Shown piece after piece: positions 55,393-64,000 of a stretch of 64,000 nt of DNA. Position numbers and translations under genes: made by a program. The notes beneath the pieces are model-generated. The model ran no database searches. It was given only the letters and a program-made list of their open reading frames with translations, and was not told where the DNA came from. The stretch lies in the NCBI GenBank assembly GCA_021555105.2, contig CP134604.1, forward strand, positions 3,650,001 to 3,714,000, read 5' to 3'. This DNA is from Thalassospiraceae bacterium LMO-JJ14. GTDB lineage: Bacteria > Pseudomonadota > Alphaproteobacteria > Rhodospirillales > Casp-alpha2. Within the stretch, counting starts at the first letter, position 1. Each line of letters starts with the position of its first letter.

Positions 55393-57271
55393 GCATCATC
55401 GCTGTCATACGGCGAATGAAATCCTGCGGATCGACGACCGGCTCACCTTCGACGATGCGCGCCTGATCGAGCAGCAGGTAAGCTGCATCTTCCAGCATCT
55501 TATCCGTTGCATCCTTTTCGGCGATCGCGCTCAGGTGCTTGATCAGCGCATGCTTGGGATTGATCTCAAGGACCCTGGGCGACGCCGCATCGATCTGATT
55601 ATGCGCCTTAAGAAGCTTTTCCAGATGCATATCCATATCACCCTCGTCGGCAACCAGGCAGACTGGGCTGTCGGTCAGGCGTGACGATGTCCGCACATCC
55701 TTGACCTTATCGCCAAGCGCCAGTTTGAACGCCATCGTCAGGGCATCGATCCCGCCTGCCGCCTCGTCCTTGGTGTCATCCTTGTCACCGTCCCTGTTCT
55801 TGTCGTCGGCCCCGCTAATGGCCGACAGATCGACGCCGCCACGGGTCGCCGATTTGAACGGTTTCTCTTCGAACTGGCCGATGGCGGGCATCCAGAATTC
55901 GTCAACCGGATCGGTCATGAACAGCACTTCGACACCCTTGGCACGGAAGCCTTCGAGTTGCGGGCTTTTCGCCGCCTGTTCGGCGTCGGCGCCGGAAATA
56001 TAGTAGATCGCGTCCTGGCCTTCCTTCATGCGCTCGATGTAGTCCTTGAGCGACGTCCAACCGTCCTGGGCTGAAGACTTGAAGCGCGCGAGCTCAAGCA
56101 ACCGGTCGCGGTTCTCGAAATCCTCATGGATGCCTTCTTTCAGCACCATGCCGAAGGTGTCCCAGAATTCCGCGTACTCTTCGGGCTTCTTGTCCGCTTT
56201 CTTCTTCAACTCACCGAGAATCCGTTTAACCAGTGCCTTGCGGATTTTCGCCACCGCCGGATTGTGTTGCAGCATTTCCCGGCTGACGTTGAGGTCGATG
56301 TCCTCGCTGTCGACAATGCCTTTGACGAAGCGCAGGTATCCCGGGATCAGTGCATCGCAATCATCGGTGATGAAGACCCGGTTCACATAGAGCTTCAAAT
56401 GCCCCTTTCGTTCCGGATGGAACAGGTCGAACGGACGGCTCGACGGGACAAACAGAAGATTGGTGTAGCTGATCACCCCTTCGGCTTTGTTGTGCAGCGT
56501 CAACCACGGCTCATCGAAAGCCATGCCGACGTGGTGATAAAATTCGTTGTATTGTTCGTCGCTGATGTCTTTCTTGTCGCGGGTCCAAAGCGCTGATGCG
56601 CTGTTCAGCGTCTTGTCCTCATCGCCGTCCTTTGCCGCCTTCAAGACGACCGGTTGCGCGATATGGTCGGAATAGGTTTTCACGACGTTTTCAACGCGCG
56701 CCGCTTCCAGGAATTCCTTGGCATCTTTCTTAATGTGCACGATGACGTCCGTGCCGTGACCTTCGTGTTCGGCTTCTTCTATTTCAAATGCGCCGTGTCC
56801 ATCGGACGTCCACCGCCAGGCTGCTTTTTCGCCGGCCTTGAGGCTGACAACCTCGACCTTGTCGGCAACCATGAACGAGGAATAAAAGCCGACGCCGAAC
56901 TGACCGATCAGGGCCATCTTCGCGTCATCGCCACCTGCCTGGGCTTCCTTAAGACCTTCCATGAACGCTTGCGTGCCGGATTTGGCGATGGTGCCGAGCG
57001 AGTCGATCATGTCGTCCTTGCTCATGCCGATGCCGTTATCCGATACCGTAAGGGTCTTGGCTTTGGCGTCGATACGGATCGCAATCTCAAAGCCGTCACC
57101 TGACATCAGGTTCGGCTCGGTCAGCGCCCGGTAGCGCAGCTTGTCACAGGCATCGGATGCGTTCGAGATCAGCTCGCGCAGGAACACCTCTTTCTGGCTG
57201 TAAAGGGAATGGGCCACGATATCGAGAATCTTCCCGACTTCGGCCTGAAATGAATAGGTCTCTTTGCTCAT
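55373..57271 (-). CDS. htpG: Molecular chaperone HtpG (Hsp90)
   Basis: ATP-dependent dimeric chaperone. The 632 residues begin MSKETYSFQAEVGKILDIVAHSLYSQKEVFLRELISNASDACDKLR, the GHKL ATP-binding signature, followed by DNGIGM and GQFGVGFYSSFMV; the middle and C-terminal dimerisation domains are complete. A GTG four codons upstream (57283) is in frame; I chose the ATG, which follows AAGAGC. It follows the response-regulator gene on the same strand after 134 bases. No convincing RpoH site was seen upstream. Confidence 0.98.
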   Translation of the reverse strand: MSKETYSFQAEVGKILDIVAHSLYSQKEVFLRELISNASDACDKLRYRALTEPNLMSGDGFEIAIRIDAKAKTLTVSDNGIGMSKDDMIDSLGTIAKSGTQAFMEGLKEAQAGGDDAKMALIGQFGVGFYSSFMVADKVEVVSLKAGEKAAWRWTSDGHGAFEIEEAEHEGHGTDVIVHIKKDAKEFLEAARVENVVKTYSDHIAQPVVLKAAKDGDEDKTLNSASALWTRDKKDISDEQYNEFYHHVGMAFDEPWLTLHNKAEGVISYTNLLFVPSSRPFDLFHPERKGHLKLYVNRVFITDDCDALIPGYLRFVKGIVDSEDIDLNVSREMLQHNPAVAKIRKALVKRILGELKKKADKKPEEYAEFWDTFGMVLKEGIHEDFENRDRLLELARFKSSAQDGWTSLKDYIERMKEGQDAIYYISGADAEQAAKSPQLEGFRAKGVEVLFMTDPVDEFWMPAIGQFEEKPFKSATRGGVDLSAISGADDKNRDGDKDDTKDEAAGGIDALTMAFKLALGDKVKDVRTSSRLTDSPVCLVADEGDMDMHLEKLLKAHNQIDAASPRVLEINPKHALIKHLSAIAEKDATDKMLEDAAYLLLDQARIVEGEPVVDPQDFIRRMTAMMQKGMAA

Positions 57272-57405
57272 GCTCTTAATCACCCCGTCTTAAAATTACC
57301 CGGTGCCACGCCGCCTCTCCCCCGAGACACACAGTCAAGACACCTGCCCCGATATGTGTCGGTTTTTTCGGCTTCGCAACCCCTTAAAAGGCTAAAATCC
57401 GGGCT

Positions 57406-57792
57406 TCAGGCGTCCTCGGGCGGCGCTGGATCGCCAACTTCGCGGACAGCTTTCATCAAGGCATCGATATCCAGGGGCTTTGTAAAGCCGCCGTTCGCAC
57501 CGATCTTGACGGCGGCCCGGATGGCGTCCTCGCCGGGCATATTCCCCATGCCGGCTGAGACCGCGAAAATGATGCACTCCGAATTTTGCTCGCGAATTCT
57601 TTGAATGGCCTGAATACCGCCGATCCCTGGCATGAAAATATCCATGATGACAACGGCAAAATCGCCGTGCTCGGCAGCTTTCAGCACCTGCTCGGCGCGC
57701 ATTGCCTCGACAACGTCATACCCTGCCTGGCGCAACGACCGGGCCATGGCGAGAAGTGAAAAATGGTCGTCGTCGACGACAAGAATACGCAT
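57406..57792 (-). CDS. Single-domain CheY-like response regulator
   Basis: 128 residues, receiver domain only: RILVVDDDHFSLLAMARSLRQAGY holds the acidic pocket, the phospho-acceptor Asp lies in FAVVIMDIFMPGIGGI (near 52), the conserved Thr/Ser region near 80 (IFAVSAGMG), and Lys in GANGGFTKPLDIDALM. There is no output domain, so it acts by binding other proteins, as CheY or DivK do. No histidine kinase gene is adjacent. Divergent from the SUV3-like helicase gene across 126 bases. Confidence 0.96.
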   Translation of the reverse strand: MRILVVDDDHFSLLAMARSLRQAGYDVVEAMRAEQVLKAAEHGDFAVVIMDIFMPGIGGIQAIQRIREQNSECIIFAVSAGMGNMPGEDAIRAAVKIGANGGFTKPLDIDALMKAVREVGDPAPPEDA

Positions 57793-57918
57793 GCCGTTCG
57801 TTCCCCTTTGAGCGCAGGTATCTTAACGTTCTCATCGTTCGCTGCAATCATCCTTAAACAAAACATCTGTCGGTGATCCGGGCTTGAAATCCGCCCCGCA
57901 TCGCGCCAGTGTCGATAC

Positions 57919-60468
57919 ATGTCTACGGCTCTGCATGAACCGGGGTGGATCAGTGCCGTACTTGGCCCGACCAACACCGGGAAAACCCATTTTGCGATGG
58001 AGCGGATGCTTGGCCACGCGTCGGGCATCATCGGCTTCCCTCTCCGGCTTCTGGCGCGAGAAAACTACGACCGGGCCATCTCCATAAAAGGCAAGGATCG
58101 GGTCGCCTTGATCACCGGCGAGGAGAAAATCCTGCCGAAAAATGCCAAATGGTTTTTATGCACGGTCGAATCGATGCCGCTTGACCACGACGTCGCCTTT
58201 GTCGGCATAGATGAAATCCAGATGTGCGCTGACCCCGACCGGGGGCATATATTCACCGACAGACTGCTGCACGCACGCGGGCGCGAAGAAACCATGTTCA
58301 TGGGCGCGGAAACCATCCGCCCGCTGCTCAGGTATCTTGTGCCCGAGGCCGAAATCGTCACCCGGCCCCGCTTTTCCGTCCTGACCCATGTCGGTCCTGC
58401 GAAGATCAACCGTCTGCCGGCACGCTCAGCCGTGGTCTCGTTTACCGCCTCGAATGTATATGCCATCGCCGAGTTGATCCGCCGCCAGCGCGGCGGCGCC
58501 GCCGTGGTGCTGGGCGCACTCAGCCCACGCACCCGCAATGCGCAAGTGGGCATGTATCAGTCCGGCGAGGTGGATTACCTTGTCGCCACGGACGCCATCG
58601 GCATGGGCCTGAATATGGACGTGGATCACGTCGCCTTTGCCGCGCTCAAGAAATTCGATGGCCGGCGGGTGCGCCATTTGACGGCCTCAGAACTGGCACA
58701 GGCAGCGGGCCGTGCCGGGCGCCATATGAATGACGGCACCTTCGGCACGACGGCGGATGCCGGCATCCTTGCAGACGAAATCGCCGAAAAGATCGAGGAA
58801 CACCGCTTCGATGCGCTAGAGCATATATACTGGCGAAACACGGAACTTGATACATCATCTCTTGCCGCACTCAAGAACACTCTTAACCAGCGGCCGAACA
58901 AATCAGGCCTGCAACGGACCAGAACCGCCGATGACGAACTGATTTTCGACCGCCTGCGCAAGGAAGAAGACATTGCCGCCAAGGCCAAAGGCCACAAACG
59001 CGTGGCGCTGTTATGGGACGTCTGCCAGATTCCCGATTTCCGCGGCGTCATGAGCGATGCCCACGCCAGCCTCGCCATGTCGATCTACCGGCATCTGACA
59101 TCGGGGGCCGAACGCCTGCCGCCGGACTGGATCGCCGCCAATGTCAAACGGCTGGAACGGACCGACGGGGATATCGATACGCTGATCGGGCGCATCGCCG
59201 GCATCCGGACCTGGACCTATGTCTCATTCCGCAATGACTGGGTGCTGGATGCCCAGCACTGGCAGGCCCGCACGCGTGCCATCGAGGACAAGCTTTCGGA
59301 CGCCCTGCATGAACGCCTTACGCATCGCTTTGTCGACCGCAAAACCTCGGTTCTGATCGCCAAACTGAAAGACAATCCGGACCTTGTTGCCGCCGTGCGG
59401 AACAATGGCGAGGTGCTGATCGAAGGCGAACCTGTCGGGCGCCTACAAGGGTTGCGCTTTTATTTCGACGCCTTGATCGAAGGTGATGCCGGGCGCGCTG
59501 TCGCCAATGCGGCACACCGCGCAATCCGCCGCGAAATGACCCGTAAGGCCGCGACCATTATCGCTGCGGCCAACGACGCTTTTTCGCTGGAAGAGCCGGA
59601 AGACAATCATCTGCCGCGGATACTGTGCGAAGGTGATGAAATCGCGCGGCTGGTGAAAGGCAAATCCGATCTTCGCCCGGAACTGGTGGTCATCGCCGAT
59701 GACGTGCTGGAAGCATCGGACCGCTCGGCCATTGAGCGCCGCCTACAGGATTGGCTGGACGGCGAAATCGCACAGGTATTTGCCCCCCTCTTCGCCATGC
59801 AGTCCGATCTGCTTAAGGGGGCGGCCCGTGGCCTGGGTTTCCAGTTGATGGAGGGGTTGGGCTCACTCAGGCGCAGCGATGCGGCTGAACAGATCGACGC
59901 CCTGGGCCGGGCCGACCGTAAGGTGTTGCGCGAACTCGGCGTCCGTATCGGCCGGGACATGGCGTATATCCCGGCACTTTTGAAACCCAATGCCATCCGC
60001 TGGCGCGCCCTGCTCTGGGCGTTGTCGAACGGATACCGCCATATTCCGCCGATCCCTCAGCCGGGACGCGCGTCTGTGCCGCTCCAGCGGCGCGACAATC
60101 GCGATTTCCTGGAAGCCTGTGGTTACCGGCCGCTGGGACCGCTTGCCGTCCGCATCGATATGGCCGAACGATTGACCTCGAAGGCCTGGTTGCTGGCGAA
60201 ATCCGGCGCATTCGCTCCGACACCGGAATTGATCTCGCTGATCGGGGCCAATCTTGAACAGTTCCCGTCCGTGATGCAGGCAATCGGCTTCAAACGCACA
60301 CAACGCAAGGCCGAAGACGGCTCCCCGGCGGACCTCTATCGCCCCATACGCGCCCGTGAAAGCGGCCGCAAGACACAGAAGCGCAAACCGAAAACAGACA
60401 AGCCATTGCCTGTGGCCGATCCGCACTCGCCGTTCGCCAAGCTTAAAGACCTTTCTTTCGGGAGCTGA
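57919..60468 (+). CDS. SUV3-like DExH-box RNA helicase
   Basis: 849 residues. Walker A GPTNTGKT at 16-23, DEIQ motif II in FVGIDEIQMCADPDRG (near 97), helicase motif VI QAAGRAGRH (near 265). The SUV3 family in mitochondria unwinds RNA for the degradosome; alphaproteobacterial homologues are conserved and have a longer C-terminal part (about 400-849), which is helical and ends in a basic linker (KTQKRKPKTDKPLPV). ATG start after GTCGATAC. Two codons later overlaps nothing; the S4 protein starts 2 bases after its stop. Confidence 0.94.
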   Translation: MSTALHEPGWISAVLGPTNTGKTHFAMERMLGHASGIIGFPLRLLARENYDRAISIKGKDRVALITGEEKILPKNAKWFLCTVESMPLDHDVAFVGIDEIQMCADPDRGHIFTDRLLHARGREETMFMGAETIRPLLRYLVPEAEIVTRPRFSVLTHVGPAKINRLPARSAVVSFTASNVYAIAELIRRQRGGAAVVLGALSPRTRNAQVGMYQSGEVDYLVATDAIGMGLNMDVDHVAFAALKKFDGRRVRHLTASELAQAAGRAGRHMNDGTFGTTADAGILADEIAEKIEEHRFDALEHIYWRNTELDTSSLAALKNTLNQRPNKSGLQRTRTADDELIFDRLRKEEDIAAKAKGHKRVALLWDVCQIPDFRGVMSDAHASLAMSIYRHLTSGAERLPPDWIAANVKRLERTDGDIDTLIGRIAGIRTWTYVSFRNDWVLDAQHWQARTRAIEDKLSDALHERLTHRFVDRKTSVLIAKLKDNPDLVAAVRNNGEVLIEGEPVGRLQGLRFYFDALIEGDAGRAVANAAHRAIRREMTRKAATIIAAANDAFSLEEPEDNHLPRILCEGDEIARLVKGKSDLRPELVVIADDVLEASDRSAIERRLQDWLDGEIAQVFAPLFAMQSDLLKGAARGLGFQLMEGLGSLRRSDAAEQIDALGRADRKVLRELGVRIGRDMAYIPALLKPNAIRWRALLWALSNGYRHIPPIPQPGRASVPLQRRDNRDFLEACGYRPLGPLAVRIDMAERLTSKAWLLAKSGAFAPTPELISLIGANLEQFPSVMQAIGFKRTQRKAEDGSPADLYRPIRARESGRKTQKRKPKTDKPLPVADPHSPFAKLKDLSFGS

Positions 60469-60470
60469 CA

Positions 60471-60848
60471 TTGTCCGGAGGAACCATCCGCATCGACAAA
60501 TGGCTATGGCATGCCCGTTTTTTCAAGACGCGGACCCTGGCGCAGAACTTCGTCACCGGCGGCAATGTCCGGGTCAATTCACAGCGGGTCGAAAAAGCCA
60601 ATTACAGCGTCAAGCCGGGGGACGTGCTGACGTTCGTGCGTGGCTTTGTCCGGGTCGTCGAGATCGTTGCCCTGGCGGACAAGCGCGGTCCCGCAAGTGC
60701 CGCGCAAGCACTCTATAACGACATGTCGCCGCCACCGCCCAAAAAGGACGACCCGGACAGACCGGCCCCGGTCGCCAAGCGCGATAGCGGGGCCGGCCGG
60801 CCGACAAAACGAGAACGGCGTGATATCGACCGGCTCAGGGGAACCTAG
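60471..60848 (+). CDS. S4-domain RNA-binding protein (Hsp15/HslR-like)
   Basis: 125 residues: TIRIDKWLWHARFFKTRTLAQNFVTGGNVRVNSQRVEKANYSVKPGDVLTF is the S4 RNA-binding domain of the HslR type, with a basic tail (KRDSGAGRPTKRERRDIDRL). HslR recycles stalled 50S subunits carrying peptidyl-tRNA in E. coli. It starts at TTG (60471) two bases after the helicase stop with GGGAGC upstream, so translation is coupled to the helicase gene. In many alphaproteobacteria this pair is followed by fdxA-carD, which here are 10 kb away. Confidence 0.93.
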   Translation: MSGGTIRIDKWLWHARFFKTRTLAQNFVTGGNVRVNSQRVEKANYSVKPGDVLTFVRGFVRVVEIVALADKRGPASAAQALYNDMSPPPPKKDDPDRPAPVAKRDSGAGRPTKRERRDIDRLRGT

Positions 60849-60860
60849 GCAGTGACGTGA

Positions 60861-61382
60861 TCAGGCGGCCTGATGCAGCCAGCGCACCTTCGTCATCTCA
60901 AACCTGAGAAACCCCGCGACATCGCGGAAACTGCCTTCCGTCTGCAGGAAACCCGCGCGTTCAAGAACTTTCACGGAGCGTATATTATGGTTCATGGCGA
61001 TGGCCTGAACCTTGTCCAGCCCCTGCGTGTTGAATGCATCATCGAGCACAGCACGGACGGCCTCGATGCTGTAGCCGAGGTTCCAGTGCGTTTTACGAAT
61101 GGTATAGCGGAGCGTATATCCCCCCGCATCCTCGCGGAACCATAGACCGCATTCACCGACGTCCTGATCGCCATCCGTCAGACGGACGTTCAGCATGCCG
61201 AATCCATCCTTGGCAAAAGTCGCCATATAACCATCGAAAAGATCCCGCGCCTGCAACCGGTTCATGGCCTTGGCATGGGTATTGGCCTTCAACAAAGGAT
61301 CGCCGTGCATTTTCGCAAATGCCTCAAAGTCCGCTTCGCTATAGGGCCGAAGCGTCAACCGCTCCGTCATTAAGTTCGTCAT
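60861..61382 (-). CDS. GNAT-family N-acetyltransferase (RimJ/RimL-like)
   Basis: 173 residues: LMTERLTLRPYSEADFEAFAKMHGDPLL, then a GNAT fold with LRYTIRKTHWNLGYSIEAVRAVLDDAF in the acetyl-CoA-binding position and RSVKVLERAGFLQTEG at the end. RimJ/RimL/BltD-type enzymes acetylate protein N-termini, antibiotics or metabolites; the substrate is unknown. It is downstream of, and directly adjacent to (1 base), a second GNAT gene, with which it shares the overall design, and may come from an old duplication. Confidence 0.9.
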   Translation of the reverse strand: MTNLMTERLTLRPYSEADFEAFAKMHGDPLLKANTHAKAMNRLQARDLFDGYMATFAKDGFGMLNVRLTDGDQDVGECGLWFREDAGGYTLRYTIRKTHWNLGYSIEAVRAVLDDAFNTQGLDKVQAIAMNHNIRSVKVLERAGFLQTEGSFRDVAGFLRFEMTKVRWLHQAA

Positions 61383-61383
61383 T

Positions 61384-61929
61384 TCAATCGTCCTGCACTA
61401 GCGCCCGGGATTGTTCCCAGGCTGGTCGGGTTACGTCGAAGCGCAGCAGGCCTTCTATGCCCATATGCGCTGTTTCGCTTACGTACCCGCCTAATCGTCG
61501 CAGGATCGCCACAGCCCCCTTGTTTCTGGACTGCGTCACCGCCCAGAAAGACTTCACGTCCGTTTCCGTAAACAGCCAGGCTGTCACGGCTTCGTTCATT
61601 TCCGTACCGAACCCTTGGCCCCAGTATGACTGATGCAACAGAAACCGCATGGATACACCGGGCTTGTCGGGCCGATGCCAGAAACCACATTCGCCGACAA
61701 ACGCGCCCGCCGACTTCTGCCGGACTGCAAAAAGGCTATGCCCGTCATTTTGCCACCCCTGCAGATACCGCTGGAAGGTTTCCGCCGCTTCTGACGCATT
61801 CAAGGGTTTCGAACCCTTCATGAAATCCATGACCACTGGATCGCTGTGTAATGCTGCCATCATTGGCGCATCCGTGGCGACATATGGTTTTAGTTCAAGG
61901 CGTTGCGTGCGGATTTCGACCATCATCAT
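61384..61929 (-). CDS. GNAT-family N-acetyltransferase (RimJ/RimL-like)
   Basis: 181 residues: IRTQRLELKPYVATDAPMMAALHSDPVVMDFM…, an acetyl-CoA site region MRFLLHQSYWGQGFGTEMNEAVTAW and the RNKGAVAILRRLGG end segment. Same fold as the next gene but only partly similar. The ATG at 61927-61929 is preceded by GAGA; a TTG at 61935 is in frame. It starts right after the atp-operon terminator, so read-through or its own promoter must drive it. Stop codon and the next start are adjacent. Confidence 0.9.
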   Translation of the reverse strand: MMMVEIRTQRLELKPYVATDAPMMAALHSDPVVMDFMKGSKPLNASEAAETFQRYLQGWQNDGHSLFAVRQKSAGAFVGECGFWHRPDKPGVSMRFLLHQSYWGQGFGTEMNEAVTAWLFTETDVKSFWAVTQSRNKGAVAILRRLGGYVSETAHMGIEGLLRFDVTRPAWEQSRALVQDD

Positions 61930-61933
61930 TCTC

Positions 61934-61969
61934 AAAACAAAAAACGCGGCGCCTACAAGCGCCGCGTTT
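61934..61969 (-). terminator. Intrinsic terminator of the atp operon
   Basis: On the minus strand AAACGCGGCGC, a 6-base loop and GCGCCGCGTTT (eleven perfect pairs), then TTTTGTTTT. It is 27 bases past the atpC stop and just before the acetyltransferase start. Confidence 0.95.
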
Positions 61970-61995
61970 CTAATGAAACCAGTTCGCCGAAGGCC

Positions 61996-62412
61996 TTAGC
62001 GGCCCCGTTCCACGTATTCGATGGCCGCCATCATTTCCTCGGCAAGATTAAGGTGCTTTCGCGCTTCCTCAATCTCATGTTCCGTGGCCGAGGCTACTTT
62101 TTCCTTGGCTTGTCGGAGTCGCTCTTCAGCATCCTGCCGATTGAGATCGTTAACGAGAACCGCCTCTTCCGCAAGCACGGTGCAACGTTCCGGCGAAACC
62201 TCGCAGAAACCACCAGCAACGAAGATTTCCTCGGTTACCTTGCCGCCCTCAAACACCTTGATGACACCCGGACGGACCGAGCAGATCAAAGGTGAGTGGT
62301 TCGGCAGGATACCGACGTCGCCTTCGGCGCCCGGCACGACAACCATCTCCACCGGCTCCGATTTAAGGAGCCGTGACGGTGAGACAAGTTCAAATTCGAC
62401 CATTTCGGCCAT
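61996..62412 (-). CDS. atpC: ATP synthase F1 epsilon subunit
   Basis: 138 residues: VEFELVSPSRLLKSEPVEMVVVPGAEGDVGILPNHSPLI is the beta-barrel domain; the C-terminal helical hairpin (EARKHLNLAEEMMAAIEYVER) is complete. It links the gamma subunit to regulation of ATP hydrolysis, alongside the zeta inhibitor encoded at 31106-31432. AAGGAG precedes the ATG; 21-base gap from atpD. Last gene of the operon. Confidence 0.98.
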   Translation of the reverse strand: MAEMVEFELVSPSRLLKSEPVEMVVVPGAEGDVGILPNHSPLICSVRPGVIKVFEGGKVTEEIFVAGGFCEVSPERCTVLAEEAVLVNDLNRQDAEERLRQAKEKVASATEHEIEEARKHLNLAEEMMAAIEYVERGR

Positions 62413-62433
62413 TTGTCGCTCCTTCGGAAACGA

Positions 62434-63858
<1,425 letters not shown>

Positions 63859-63889
63859 TTAGCTCCGTTGCCTTACGGCCTCTGGGTTA

Positions 63890-64000
63890 TCAGAGCGCTT
63901 CCGCGCCCGAGATGATTTCAATAAGTTCCTTGGTAATCACAGCCTGACGGGTCCGGTTATAGGTCATCGTCAGGTTATCGATCATATCGCCCGCATTTCG
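63890..64000 (-). CDS. atpG: ATP synthase F1 gamma subunit, C-terminal end only
   Basis: The last 36 residues before the right window edge, ending …[28 protein letters not shown] and a TGA stop. This is the conserved C-terminal helix of the gamma subunit (central rotor shaft). Its position before atpD-atpC is the standard F1 gene order. The rest lies outside the window. Confidence 0.95.
   Translation of the reverse strand, partial: RNAGDMIDNLTMTYNRTRQAVITKELIEIISGAEAL

Noticed and set aside
57272-57405. Heat-shock promoter for htpG
   Set aside because: CTTGAC occurs but without a properly spaced -10. The other candidate starts with GTTG rather than CTTG, so I left it out as a feature.

Overview
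The window is a gene-dense, GC-rich stretch of chromosome from an alphaproteobacterium, most likely in or near the Rhodospirillales. The evidence is the gene families and their order: lysC-ptsP-...-prfA-prmC-DUF4167-clpB, sfsA-map-radC, the SUV3-like helicase with an S4 protein, carD-fdxA, an NDUFAF5-like methyltransferase, the alphaproteobacterial F1-ATPase inhibitor zeta (DUF1476), DUF1178, TerB-fold proteins, and a class GN sortase of the marine proteobacterial type. I cannot name a genus. No gap between genes exceeds about 270 bases. I saw no rRNA, tRNA, CRISPR array, insertion sequence, integrase or prophage gene.

Layout. 1-16.9 kb is almost entirely a minus-strand housekeeping block, read from the right: lysC, ptsP (PTS-Ntr enzyme I), a RodZ-like membrane protein, ispG, hisS, hemA, prfA, prmC, DUF4167 and clpB (cut by the left edge). 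A plus-strand MOSC gene and a frameshifted unknown gene lie between DUF4167 and clpB. 17-22.6 kb holds ubiG, DUF1178, small methyltransferases, a nitrilase-family amidase, grxC, comF, an NDUFAF5-like gene, and grxD/bolA. 22.7-32.8 kb is a purine region (purC, purS, purQ, purL and convergent purB) interrupted by an OmpA-family gene, a secreted four-cysteine protein and a three-gene NRDE/secreted/lipoprotein operon; the F1-ATPase zeta gene lies beside purB. 33-45 kb mixes an Ntn-type C45 hydrolase, an MFS transporter, DUF2062, radC-map-sfsA, a TerB-like gene divergent from a coiled-coil protein, a glycosyltransferase, rpsD, an ArsR-type regulator divergent from a PEP-mutase/isocitrate-lyase-family gene, a cupin, an HNH endonuclease and an esterase. 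45-57.8 kb has gluQRS, a secreted nuclease, an M48 lipoprotein protease, TerB-fdxA-carD-molybdenum-carrier, DUF938, uvrB, an orphan sortase, an aminotransferase, htpG and a single-domain response regulator. 57.9-64 kb has the SUV3-like helicase and S4 protein, two GNAT acetyltransferases, and atpG(partial)-atpD-atpC ending in a strong terminator.

Functional themes. The hisS-hemA-prfA-prmC run overlaps or nearly overlaps, suggesting translational coupling; PrmC methylates the RF1 made by prfA. BolA and the CGFS glutaredoxin GrxD are partner iron-sulfur proteins in one transcription unit. PurS, PurQ and PurL are subunits of one enzyme. The zeta subunit acts on the ATP synthase encoded 30 kb away.

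Nothing here is a clear-cut new defence or mobile system. The best leads are the orphan class GN sortase, the envelope genes inserted into the purine cluster, the frameshifted ~500-residue unknown protein, the TerB/coiled-coil divergent pair, the twin palindromes before map, and a well-formed operator/promoter at the ArsR gene. Start sites and regulatory sites were judged by eye; no similarity search or folding program was run.
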